The notes: generated by a model from the sequence alone, not told the origin. Positions 1-6,276 are shown, counted from the stretch's first letter. The stretch: 8,467 bases of DNA from Planctomycetota bacterium (GCA_016872875.1 VGYW01000357.1:1-8467); one strand, 5' to 3'. Numbers and translations are program-made.

Positions 1-1
1 C

Positions 2-574
2 TATCTCCTCTACGACGACCCCGCCCTCTGCCACGAGATGGCCGACCACTGGGCCGAGCTCATCCTCGCCTCGCTCCGCCAGGTGCCGCCCGACGTGCCG
101 CTCCACCAGATGGGCTGGTGGGAGGACATGGCCTACAACCACGGCCCGCTCGTCAGCCCCAAGACCTTCGACGAGTTCTTCGTCCCGCCCTACCAGGCCG
201 TGATGGACGAGGCGAGGAAGCACGGCTGCATGCTCTCGCACGTGGACTGCGACGGCAATATCCACGACCTCGTCCCTGGCTGGCTCAAGGCTGGCGTGAA
301 CATCATGTTCCCCTGCGAGGTGGCGGCGGGCACGGACATGTTCCGCCTGCGGCGCGACTTCGGCGCGAGAGTCCGCCTCCAGGGCGGAGTTGACAAGGTC
401 GCCGTCGCAAGGGGCAAGGACGCCATCCGCCGCGAGCTCGACCGCATTGCCCCGCTCCTCGGCGAAGGCGGCTTCATCCCCCACCTCGACCACCTCGTCC
501 CGCCCGACATCTCGCTGGCCAACTACATGTTTTACCGCGACGAGAAGAAGAAGCTGATCGGGAAGAAGGCGTGA
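2..574 (+). CDS. Uroporphyrinogen decarboxylase (URO-D) family protein, 3' part only
   Basis: This is the C-terminal 190 residues of a gene that starts left of the window. The reading frame is open to base 2, upstream of the first in-frame ATG at 38, and the extra residues (YLLYDDPALCHE) fit the family's usual DDP..CHEM helix. Visible family features are H80, C83 and C105 in HVDCDGN and FPCEVAAGTD (the H-x2-C...C arrangement resembles zinc ligands of MtaA/CmuA-type methyltransferases), a GGVDK segment, and PHLDHLVPPDISLANY near the end. Known family roles are decarboxylation of uroporphyrinogen III in HemE, or transfer of a methyl group between a corrinoid protein and an acceptor in MtaA/MtbA/CmuA. 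The sequence looks like the large HemE-unlike branch common in PVC bacteria, so a methyltransferase-like cytoplasmic role is inferred; the substrate is unknown. It ends with TGA, followed by repeats rather than an obvious terminator. Confidence 0.85.
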   Translation, partial: YLLYDDPALCHEMADHWAELILASLRQVPPDVPLHQMGWWEDMAYNHGPLVSPKTFDEFFVPPYQAVMDEARKHGCMLSHVDCDGNIHDLVPGWLKAGVNIMFPCEVAAGTDMFRLRRDFGARVRLQGGVDKVAVARGKDAIRRELDRIAPLLGEGGFIPHLDHLVPPDISLANYMFYRDEKKKLIGKKA

Positions 575-603
575 TTCGTGACCCGTGACGCGTGAGAAGG
601 CAA

Positions 604-677
604 GCGTGCCGCGTCCCGCGTCCCGCGTGCCTGGCTCTTCTCGTCCCTTTGGTCACTTTCGTCCCTTTGGTCCCTTT
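604..677. repeat. Short tandem repeats: 7-bp period then 9-bp period
   Basis: Bases 604-631 are four copies of a 7-mer (gcgtgcc, gcgtccc, gcgtccc, gcgtgcc). Bases 642-677 are four copies of a 9-mer of the form (c/g)gtcccttt, one with a single change (ggtcacttt). They occupy the gap between the URO-D gene and the promoter of the toxin-antitoxin module. A longer open frame from 592 crosses them, but its translation is only repeat-derived (VPLV... type), so it is not taken as coding. The 9-bp period recurs at 5783-5885 and 7630-7701. Confidence 0.8.
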
Positions 678-707
678 CTGCCCGGCCCAGGCACGGCAAC
701 CTGCCCA

Positions 708-735
708 TTGCAATCAGTGGCTCGTTGGGTATAAT
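708..735 (+). promoter_or_regulatory. Sigma-70-like promoter of the toxin-antitoxin module
   Basis: TTGCAA (708-713), a 16-bp spacer and a perfect TATAAT (730-735) lie upstream of the antitoxin gene. Transcription would start near 742, giving a leader of about 30 nt with AGGAG at 759-763, 8 nt before the ATG at 772. The region between the -10 box and the start is a likely site for autorepression by the antitoxin or toxin-antitoxin complex, as is usual for such modules, but no clear operator palindrome is visible. Confidence 0.7.
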
Positions 736-771
736 TGGCAGTGGATGCGAGGCGAGATAGGAGATACTGAT

Positions 772-1005
772 ATGTCGGCTCTGGTGGAGAAGCTGGAACG
801 CCAAGCAGGGAAGCTGCCCCCTGTGGACCGCGAGCGGCTGGCCCAGCGGCTCTTGGGCGGGCTGCGCGCCGAGCCGCTCACCGATGTAGAGGACGCGTGG
901 GTGCGTGAGGCGGAACGCCGCTACAGGCTCTGGAAGCGCGACCGTTCGCGCGCACGGCCCATTGCGAGGGCGCTCGCGGACATCCGCAAGGAACTCTCGA
1001 CGTGA
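772..1005 (+). CDS. Antitoxin of a type II toxin-antitoxin module (addiction module component family)
   Basis: The 77-residue protein has the pattern of the putative addiction-module antitoxin family (TIGR02574 / Unstab_antitox). An N-terminal helix (LVEKLERQAGKLPPVDRERLAQRLLGGL) is followed by W43 in VEDAWVREAERRYRLWKRD, and by a C-terminal ARALADIRKELST that normally wraps the toxin. The ATG at 772 is chosen because AGGAG lies 8 nt upstream and the promoter's expected start point is near 742. An in-frame ATG at 745 would leave almost no leader, and the open frame back to 592 is repeat-derived. Its stop overlaps the next gene's GTG start by 4 bp (GTGA), so the pair is translationally coupled. 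The expected role is to bind and neutralise the downstream RelE/ParE toxin and help repress the promoter. Confidence 0.82.
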   Translation: MSALVEKLERQAGKLPPVDRERLAQRLLGGLRAEPLTDVEDAWVREAERRYRLWKRDRSRARPIARALADIRKELST

Positions 1006-1301
1006 GAGTGGTCATTGACGTTGAGGCCCAGGCAGAGGCAACCGAGGCAGCCCTCTTCTACGAGCACTGCCGGCCCGGGTTGGGGCACGATTTCACCAAC
1101 GCAGTCGAGGATGGGCTGAGGCAGATCGCGCAACGGCCATTGCTCTGGCGCCGGTTCAAGGGCCGCTTCCGAAGGTATGTTCTTCGCCGCTTCCCATACG
1201 CAATCATCTATGCGATTGAGGCCGACCGACTCTATGTGGCGGCGATCATGCACGCGAAGCGAAAGCCTGACTACTGGCTTACTCGCGTGAGCGAACTATG
1301 A
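1002..1301 (+). CDS. Toxin of the RelE/ParE superfamily
   Basis: This 99-residue protein starts at GTG, overlapping the antitoxin stop by 4 bp. It shows the whole ParE/RelE pattern: an N-terminal strand (MRVVIDVEAQAEATEAA), the helix FYEHCRPGLGHDFTNAVEDGLRQIA with its G-L-G-x-x-F core, then P46 (QRPLLWR), and the strands RRYVLRRFPYAIIYAIEADRLYVAAIMHAKRKPDYW. The FPYxIIY and AxxHxxRxPxYW segments are the most recognisable. Family members either poison gyrase (ParE) or cut ribosome-bound mRNA (RelE). The ending HAKRKPDYWLTR is closer to the ParE-like group, but the target cannot be fixed from sequence. The gene converges on the membrane protein gene downstream, with only 16 bp between the two stops and no visible terminator hairpin. 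Confidence 0.87.
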   Translation: MRVVIDVEAQAEATEAALFYEHCRPGLGHDFTNAVEDGLRQIAQRPLLWRRFKGRFRRYVLRRFPYAIIYAIEADRLYVAAIMHAKRKPDYWLTRVSEL

Positions 1302-1317
1302 GGCCCCAGCGCATCCA

Positions 1318-1719
1318 TCATCCTTCCCCTATCTGCTCGAAGAGGCCGAAGAAGGGCTCCAAGATGCCAAGGAGGTATAGCCACGAGATCGTGAGGACCG
1401 CCACAAGGTGTACGCCGTTGGCGATGAGCCTCGGAAACACCGGCCTCACCAGGGCCTCTTTGGCGATGCTCAGGACCGCCAGAGCGACAATGCTCCAAAG
1501 CGCGTGGCCGCCGACGCACAGACGCGTGAACGTGTCGAGCGCCATACGCATATCCACGAATGACTGACGGATCGGGGGTCCGGTTCTCAGTATGAAGCAG
1601 CAGCTCAGCGCGGAGCAGATCAGAGCCAAGGTGAAGAGGACCGAGGAGAAGAAGCCGGCCGCTTTGGTCTCCAGGAGTTCCCTCGCGCTCGCCTCGCCGC
1701 CGCTCGCTTCGTGTCCCAT
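1318..1719 (-). CDS. Small membrane protein, unknown function
   Basis: The 133-residue product has a short hydrophilic N-terminus and three likely membrane helices: about residues 22-44 (FFSSVLFTLALICSALSCCF), 66-86 (around LWSIVALAVLSI) and 99-121 (around VHLVAVLTISWLYLLGIL). I do not recognise the family. The frame is open further upstream, but those residues would be an out-of-frame copy of the end of the reductase gene. The ATG at 1719 is preferred because GGAG (1733-1730) lies 10 nt before it, inside the last codons of the upstream gene. Only 7 bp separate that gene's stop from this start, so the two are probably one transcript with coupled translation. A structural or accessory role next to the reductase fusion is possible but not supported by any motif. 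Confidence 0.65.
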   Translation of the reverse strand: MGHEASGGEASARELLETKAAGFFSSVLFTLALICSALSCCFILRTGPPIRQSFVDMRMALDTFTRLCVGGHALWSIVALAVLSIAKEALVRPVFPRLIANGVHLVAVLTISWLYLLGILEPFFGLFEQIGEG

Positions 1720-1726
1720 GTTGATG

Positions 1727-3787
1727 TCACTCCGCCAGCAAGAGGAAGCCGCGGCCCGCGGGAGCCCAGGAGAGGGTCCAGGCCGAGCGGCCGCGGGCGG
1801 GCCAGCAGGTGAGGCCGAAGTTGGCGTCGAGGCGCGCCGGGGCCTTCGGGGGAGCAAGCTGGAGGAGTCTCCACGGGATGCGAAGGAGGACGCGGCGGCG
1901 CCGGCCGCGGCCAGGGACTTCCGCACGGATCGTCTGCACTTGCTCCGGCGCGAGACGCGGACGATAGAGGGCGACGGGCATCGTGCCGCCCTTCGCGGGA
2001 AAGCCCAGGGCGATGGAGAACTGCTTGTGGGCGTCCTTGGGGAGCTTCAGGCCAAGGAGGTCGTCGAGGTAGAGGTTGAGCCAGAGGTTGTCGCTCTGTC
2101 GGATGCCGCGGCGCGGGGTGGTGGGCCGGCGGAAGGCGCTGGCGACATCGAACTCCACGGTGAGCGCCGCATCATCCCAGGCGAATCGCGCGCCGAGGGA
2201 GTGGAGGGCCTTTGCCTGCCGGGTTGGTTGGGTGTTTCCCGAGATGTGCTCGGCGCGCACTTGGGGGACGCGGGGCACGGAGGCCCCGCCTACATCTGTT
2301 GTGTGGGCGCGGCGTCTCTGCCCCGCGGGGGACGGAGCCTCCGCCCACAGCACGGAGGGCCCGATTGCCACGGGGAGCGGGTCGTGGGCGAAGAGCAGCT
2401 CTGGACCGTCGCGGAGCGATGGGCCGAGGCGCAGCGGCTCGCCGTCCCTCAAGCCCTTGGCCTCTACGGCGAGCTTCAGGGCGCGGCGGGCGAAGGGGCC
2501 GAGGCGCCCGATGCGTCCGAACTCCGTCACGCCGAGGCGGTTGCCCGGGGCGAAGACGATCTCGGGCCGCAAGTCGTTGTCGGAGAGGTTGCGGCTCTCC
2601 ATGCGGCAGGCCAATGCCATGTTGTAGCCGCATCCGCTCCGAGTGAGACGCTCGACTGAAATCGGCTTCAGTGTGACGACGAGCTTGCCGTAGGCGTCGT
2701 CGAGGGTGCGCACGGTCTCGCGCAATTGCGCAATGATGTCTATGTGCTGCGGGCACTTCTTCAGGCACCTGCCGCAGGCGAGGCAGCTTGCCGCCTTGCC
2801 CTGGATGCGGCGATACTGCTCCCGCGCGTGCTCAGGCAGGCCGTAGACCCTTGCGGCGTTAAGGGCGCTGAAGTTGCGCGGAATCTCGACGCCCGCCGGG
2901 CAGGGCATGCAATAGTTGCAGCCCGTGCAGTATAGCTCCGCGAGCTTCTTGTAGCGCCCGAGCGTCGCCACGACGCGCCGCTTCTCCACGGCCGAAAGGG
3001 GCGTCGCGCGGCCCGCCACGCGGACGTTCTCCTCCACCTGCTCCATCGTGCTCATGCCTGAGAGGGCGACCGTGACGTTGGGGTTTGCGAGGACGAAGCG
3101 GAGTGCGATTTCAGGCACGCTCTTCGCCTGGGGCAGCATCTTGCCGATGGCCTCGGAGGGCGAGCCGAGCCTTCCGCCGCCCACAGGCCCCATCACCACG
3201 ATTCCCATGCCCAGCTTCTTCACCGTGGGCAGCGCCTTCTCAAGGCTGCGGTCGAGGAGGTTGTATTGGAGCGTGACCGACTCGAATTCGCCGGTCTGCG
3301 CGAGTTTGATGAGGTTTTCGGCGGAGTCGTGGAAGCTGAAGCAGATGTGGCGGATGAGGCCCTGGGCCTTCGCCTTCTGCATCCAGGCGAGCATGCCGCC
3401 TGGGCCGGCCACCTGCTCCTCGAAGCCCCGCCAGTTGAGGCCGTGGAAGTTGTAGACGTCAACCGCCTCCACGTCGAGCCGCCGCAGCGAGTTTTCGAGG
3501 TTCTCCCACCAGGGGCGGTCGTCGCTCTTGTTGTAGTGGGGGTTCTTGGTGGAGACGACGATGCGTTCGCGCCAGCCCTTGAGGGCGTCGCCGAGCGCGC
3601 GCTGGCTGTCCTGGTTGCAGTAGCCCACCGCGCTGTCAATGTAGTTCACGCCGCCCTCGAAGGCGCGGTGGATCATCGGCACCGCCTTGTCGCGGTCAAC
3701 CCGCTCGTTCTTCATCGGCAGGCGCATCGCCCCGAACCCAAGCCGCGAAACCCTGTAGCCCGTTCCGCCCAGAATCGCGTATTGCAC
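1727..3787 (-). CDS. Aldo/keto reductase with two 4Fe-4S clusters, fused to a C-terminal beta-domain and CBM9-like domain
   Basis: The 686-residue protein has three parts. Residues 1-275 are an aldo/keto reductase barrel, with a catalytic tetrad D51, Y56 (DSAVGY), K81 (STKN) and H115 (NFHG). Residues 285-350 carry C287-x2-C290-x2-C293-x2-C296-P and C335-x2-C338-x2-C341-x3-C345-P, two ferredoxin-type 4Fe-4S sites as in the COG1453 oxidoreductases, which normally end near residue 390. Residues about 365-480 look like a beta domain, and about 530-686 resemble a family 9 carbohydrate-binding or DOMON-like sandwich (FAWDDAALTVEFDV, SDNLWLNLYLDD, RIPWRLL). No signal peptide is seen, so it should be cytoplasmic. 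The likely role is NAD(P)H- or ferredoxin-linked reduction or oxidation of a sugar-like carbonyl. The GTG at 3787 is chosen because AAGGAG (3801-3796) lies 8 nt upstream and VQYAILGGTGYRVSRLGFG matches the family start. Residues 480-506 come from an inserted palindromic repeat. The reductase assignment is firm; the C-terminal domains are tentative. Confidence 0.85.
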   Translation of the reverse strand: MQYAILGGTGYRVSRLGFGAMRLPMKNERVDRDKAVPMIHRAFEGGVNYIDSAVGYCNQDSQRALGDALKGWRERIVVSTKNPHYNKSDDRPWWENLENSLRRLDVEAVDVYNFHGLNWRGFEEQVAGPGGMLAWMQKAKAQGLIRHICFSFHDSAENLIKLAQTGEFESVTLQYNLLDRSLEKALPTVKKLGMGIVVMGPVGGGRLGSPSEAIGKMLPQAKSVPEIALRFVLANPNVTVALSGMSTMEQVEENVRVAGRATPLSAVEKRRVVATLGRYKKLAELYCTGCNYCMPCPAGVEIPRNFSALNAARVYGLPEHAREQYRRIQGKAASCLACGRCLKKCPQHIDIIAQLRETVRTLDDAYGKLVVTLKPISVERLTRSGCGYNMALACRMESRNLSDNDLRPEIVFAPGNRLGVTEFGRIGRLGPFARRALKLAVEAKGLRDGEPLRLGPSLRDGPELLFAHDPLPVAIGPSVLWAEAPSPAGQRRRAHTTDVGGASVPRVPQVRAEHISGNTQPTRQAKALHSLGARFAWDDAALTVEFDVASAFRRPTTPRRGIRQSDNLWLNLYLDDLLGLKLPKDAHKQFSIALGFPAKGGTMPVALYRPRLAPEQVQTIRAEVPGRGRRRRVLLRIPWRLLQLAPPKAPARLDANFGLTCWPARGRSAWTLSWAPAGRGFLLLAE
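2270..2349. repeat. GC-rich palindromic repeat, one full and one partial copy, inside the reductase gene
   Basis: Bases 2302-2349 match the 48-bp palindrome at 8264-8311 at 44 of 48 positions with no gaps. Bases 2270-2294 match its right half (8287-8311) at 24 of 25 positions, leaving 7 bp between the two copies. The reductase frame runs straight through on the minus strand, giving residues about 480-506 (WAEAPSPAGQRRRAH, then VGGASVPRVP) between the beta domain and the CBM9-like domain. This resembles in-frame palindromic element insertion as known from Rickettsia (RPE), but the element itself is different. Confidence 0.8.
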
Positions 3788-3825
3788 GCAAAGCTCTCCT
3801 TGGTGTGAGCGAAGTCCTTCGCAGC

Positions 3826-3854
3826 AATATACCCATCTTCGACACCGCCTGCAA
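3826..3854 (-). promoter_or_regulatory. Possible sigma-70-like promoter of the reductase operon
   Basis: On the minus strand, TTGCAG (3854-3849), a 17-bp spacer and TATATT (3831-3826) precede the reductase start. Transcription would begin near 3819, leaving a leader of about 30 nt that holds AAGGAG. The -10 box matches the consensus at 5 of 6 positions, the -35 at about 3. It points away from the tandem array. Confidence 0.5.
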
Positions 3855-3919
3855 CGCCCGCGTGTGGCGCGCAGCGGCTCGGATGCGCGTAGCGCACCGG
3901 AGAACACCTGCCCTGCTTC

Positions 3920-3944
3920 CCCCGCCGACCTTGTGTCGGTGGGG
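3920..3944. other. 10-bp stem hairpin upstream of the reductase promoter
   Basis: ccccgccgac (3920-3929) and gtcggtgggg (3935-3944) pair over 10 bp, with one G-T pair and a 5-base loop. No T-run follows on either strand, so an intrinsic terminator is unlikely. It lies just upstream of the -35 box of the reductase promoter and could be an operator or a remnant of a dispersed palindrome. The rest of 3855-4068 shows no gene or other clear signal. Confidence 0.5.
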
Positions 3945-4068
3945 CATTGGATTGGTGACTACCCGCGGCGGCACTCACCCCTATGCGCCCTCTCCGACCG
4001 GCCGCGGCACCAGTGAACTCCCGAGGCCGGCTTCGAGGGCTAGATCGTGTGGCACGGCCGGTCCGCAC

Positions 4069-5750
4069 AAGATTGCGGAGTTGCACAACTCCGCGATATT
4101 CCACGCCGCGGTCCCGCCGGCAATAGCTCGCGTTCTTGCTGCTCTCCTGCGGCGGGCGGCAGCGGGCAGCTACAGGCGCAAGCACGTGGGCCGGTAGCTC
4201 CCACCCCGCCCGCGCGCGAGGCTCTGGCTGGGGGGCCCGTCGCCTGGTGAGAATACCGCGCAGTTGCACAACTCCGCGATATTCTACGCCGCGGTCCCGC
4301 CGGCAATAGCTCGCGTTCTTGCTGCGCTCCCGCGAGGGACGGGAGCGGACAAGCCCGGGCGCAAGCCCCTGGGCGGGGAGCCCCACCCCGCCCGCGCGCG
4401 AGGCTCTGGCTGGAGGGCCCGTCGCCTGGTGAGAACATCGCGCAGTTGCACAACTCCGCGATATTCCACGCCGCGGTGCCAGCGGGCATAGCTCACGTTG
4501 TTGCTGCCCTCCTGCGGCGGGCGGCAGCGGACAGCCGGGGGCGCAAGCCAGTGGGCGGGGAGCCCCACCCCGCCCGCGCGCGAAACTCTGGCTGGGGGGC
4601 CCGTCGCCTGGTGAGAATATCGCGGAGTTGCACAACTCCGCGATATTCTACGCCGCGGTCTCACCGGTGATAGCTCACGTTGTTGCTGCTCTCCTGCGGC
4701 GGGCGGCAGCGGACAGCCGGGGGTGCAAGCCCGTGGGCGGGGAGCCCCACCCCGCCCGCGCGCGAGGCTCTGGCTGGGGGGCCCGTCGCCTGGAGAGAAC
4801 ATCGCGCAGTTGCACAACTCCGCGATATTCTACGCCGCGGTCCCGCCGGCAATAGCTCACGTTGTTGCTGCGCTCCCGCGAGGGACGGGAGCGGACAGCC
4901 GCGGGCGCAGGCCCGTGGGCGGGGAGCCCCACCCCGCCCGCGCGCGAGGCTCTGGCTGGGGGGCCCGTCGCCTGGAGAGAACATCGCGCAGTTGCACAAC
5001 TCCGCGATATTCTACGCCGCGGTGCCAGCGGGCATAGCTCACGTTCTTGCTGCCCTCCTGCGGCGGGCGGCAGCGGGCAGCTACAGGCGCAAGCACGTGG
5101 GCCGGTAGCTCCCACCCCGCCCGCGCGCGAGGCTCTGGCTGGGGGGCCCGTCGCCTGGAGTGAATATCGCGGAGTTGCACAACTCCGCGATATTCCACGC
5201 CGCGGTGCCGGCGGGCATAGCTCGCGTTGTTGCCGCCGTCCCGCAGCGGGCGGCAGCGGACAGCGGGGGGACAAGCCCCTGGGCGGGGAGCCCCACCCCG
5301 CCCGCGCGCGAGGCTCTGGCTGGAGGGCCCGTCGCCTGGAGAGAATATCGCGCAGTTGCACAACTCCGCGATATTCCACGCCGCGGTCCCGCCGGCAATA
5401 GCTCGCGTTGTTGCTGCCCTCCTGCGGCGGGCGGCAGCGGACAGCGGGGGGACAAGCCCCTGGGCGGGGAGCCCCAGCCCGCCCGCGCGCGAGGCTCTGG
5501 CTGGAGGGCCCGTCGCCTGGTGAGAATGTCGCGGAGTTGCACAACTCCGCGATATTCTACGACGCGGTCTCACCGGTGATAGCTCACGTTGTTGCTGCGC
5601 TCCCGCGAGGGACGGGAGCGGACAGCCGGGGGGACAAGCCAGTGGGCGGGGAGCCCCACCCCGCCCGCGCGCGAGGCTCTGGCTGGGGGGCCCGTCGCCT
5701 GGAGTGAATATCGCGGAGTTGCACAACTCCGCGATGTTCTGCGCCGCGTG
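4069..5750. repeat. Tandem array: ten 32-bp palindromes, nine full 181-183-bp units
   Basis: The motif ttgcacaactccgcgat starts at 4081, 4264, 4446, 4628, 4810, 4992, 5175, 5356 and 5537, with a tenth copy at 5719 that ends after about 30 bp. Spacings are 183, 182, 182, 182, 182, 183, 181, 181 and 182. Each motif is the right side of a palindrome whose arms are aatatcgcggagtt and aactccgcgatatt around gcac; copies at 4628 and 5175 are perfect. The rest of each unit has constant blocks (such as caccccgcccgcgcgcgagg and ggcccgtcgcctgg) and variable slots that keep hairpins. The period is not a multiple of three, and reading frames are open on both strands only because stops are rare in this composition, so it is treated as non-coding. 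It fills the space between divergent promoters. It could be a structured RNA array, a DNA-binding or cruciform array, or a satellite. Confidence 0.93.
4616..4647. repeat. Reference perfect palindrome of the array (14-bp arms, gcac centre)
   Basis: This is one of two copies (with 5163-5194) in which the 14-bp arms are fully complementary. In the others the right arm is unchanged, except for one base in the last copy, while the left arm carries one to three changes, most often g to c giving cgcgcag. The asymmetry suggests that the right arm is the more constrained half. Confidence 0.9.
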
Positions 5751-5782
5751 GGCCTGGCTCAGTGTTTTCCCAGGCAGACGCT

Positions 5783-5885
5783 GTGGACAGGGTGGATTCG
5801 GTGGACTGGGTGGGCAGGAGCCAGCGAAGAGGCGTCCTGTCGTGTCTACGCCGTCTACATTATCCACAATGTCCACATTGTCCGA
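5783..5885. repeat. Two opposed 9-bp-period microsatellites
   Basis: 5783-5818 holds four 9-mers starting gtgga or gtggg (gtggacagg, gtggattcg, gtggactgg, gtgggcagg). 5841-5885 holds five 9-mers built on tccac or tctac (cgtgtctac, gccgtctac, attatccac, aatgtccac, attgtccga). The cores gtggac and gtccac are reverse complements, so the two tracts are the same kind of repeat in opposite orientation, 22 bp apart. Translated, they give (VDx)n-like peptides on either strand, which explains spurious open frames here. Confidence 0.75.
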
Positions 5886-5964
5886 CGGTGTTGCTCCGGG
5901 CGGCCTCGGCGATGCAGAATCCTCGCACGAGCCCTCGGAGAGCTCCCCATGGTGAGGTGTCGCG

Positions 5965-5995
5965 AGCGTGCCGCTATTCGATAGCCAGGCACGCT
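5965..5995. other. 13-bp stem hairpin with triloop
   Basis: agcgtgcc + gctat (5965-5977) pairs with atagc + ggcacgct (5981-5995), with a 2-base bulge (ca) and loop tcg. No T-run follows, so a terminator is unlikely. A smaller hairpin (ggcgca/tgcgcc, 6066-6082) lies nearby. Apart from these, 5886-6276 shows no gene, tRNA or other recognisable element. Confidence 0.5.
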
Positions 5996-6276
5996 GGGTC
6001 CAGGGGATCGAAGCGCAGTTGACCAGCTCGGCTTCCGCCTGGCGCGCTTGTTTCTTCCATTGACAGGCGCAGAACCTGCGCCCCCGCTGCAACTCAGCGG
6101 CACCACGCTCACCTCAAGCGGTAAGCGGCTGCGGCGCGATCAGCCACGGTTCTCACCCCCTTTCGCGCGAAGCGTTCCCACGCCGCCTCCCTCCCCTCCC
6201 GGCTCGGAGCATCATAGGCGAACCGCCGCACATTGTCAACAGCGGCATCGGACCGTCTCAGCCCAACCTACGGGCA

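Noticed and set aside
592..771. Extended N-terminus for the antitoxin from the codon at 592.
   Set aside because: The extra sequence is repeat-derived and lies largely upstream of the expected transcription start of a strong promoter; the ATG at 772 has a ribosome site at proper spacing.
1720..1926. Longer N-terminus for the small membrane protein from 1926.
   Set aside because: It would overlap the end of the reductase fusion in another frame, with Ala/Pro/Arg/Ser-rich low-complexity sequence; the ATG at 1719 has its own ribosome site.
1592..2659. Plus-strand 355-residue open frame opposite the reductase gene.
   Set aside because: It is antisense to a gene with clear catalytic and iron-sulfur motifs, and its sequence is Gly/Ala/Glu/Arg-rich, as expected from the complement of GC-rich codons.
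4069..5750. CRISPR array.
   Set aside because: The whole 182-bp unit is repeated, with only limited allelic variation; there are no unique 30-40-bp spacers, no short repeats at 60-75-bp spacing, and no cas genes in the window.
4069..5750. Integron cassette array with attC-like palindromes.
   Set aside because: No cassette genes lie between the palindromes, no integrase is present, and the canonical attC core (GTTRRRY) pairs are not seen.
5965..5995. Intrinsic terminator.
   Set aside because: The stem is good, but no T-run follows on either strand and no gene ends near it.
3712..6092. Long minus-strand open frames across the tandem array (3712-4635, 4675-5544, 4857-6092), suggesting repetitive proteins.
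   Set aside because: The unit length of 181-183 bp shifts the frame at each repeat, overlapping frames are open on both strands, and the peptides (such as SRSCATxRYS and SLARGRGGAPRP) recur in different frames. This is expected for stop-poor GC-rich repeats and no ribosome site supports a start.
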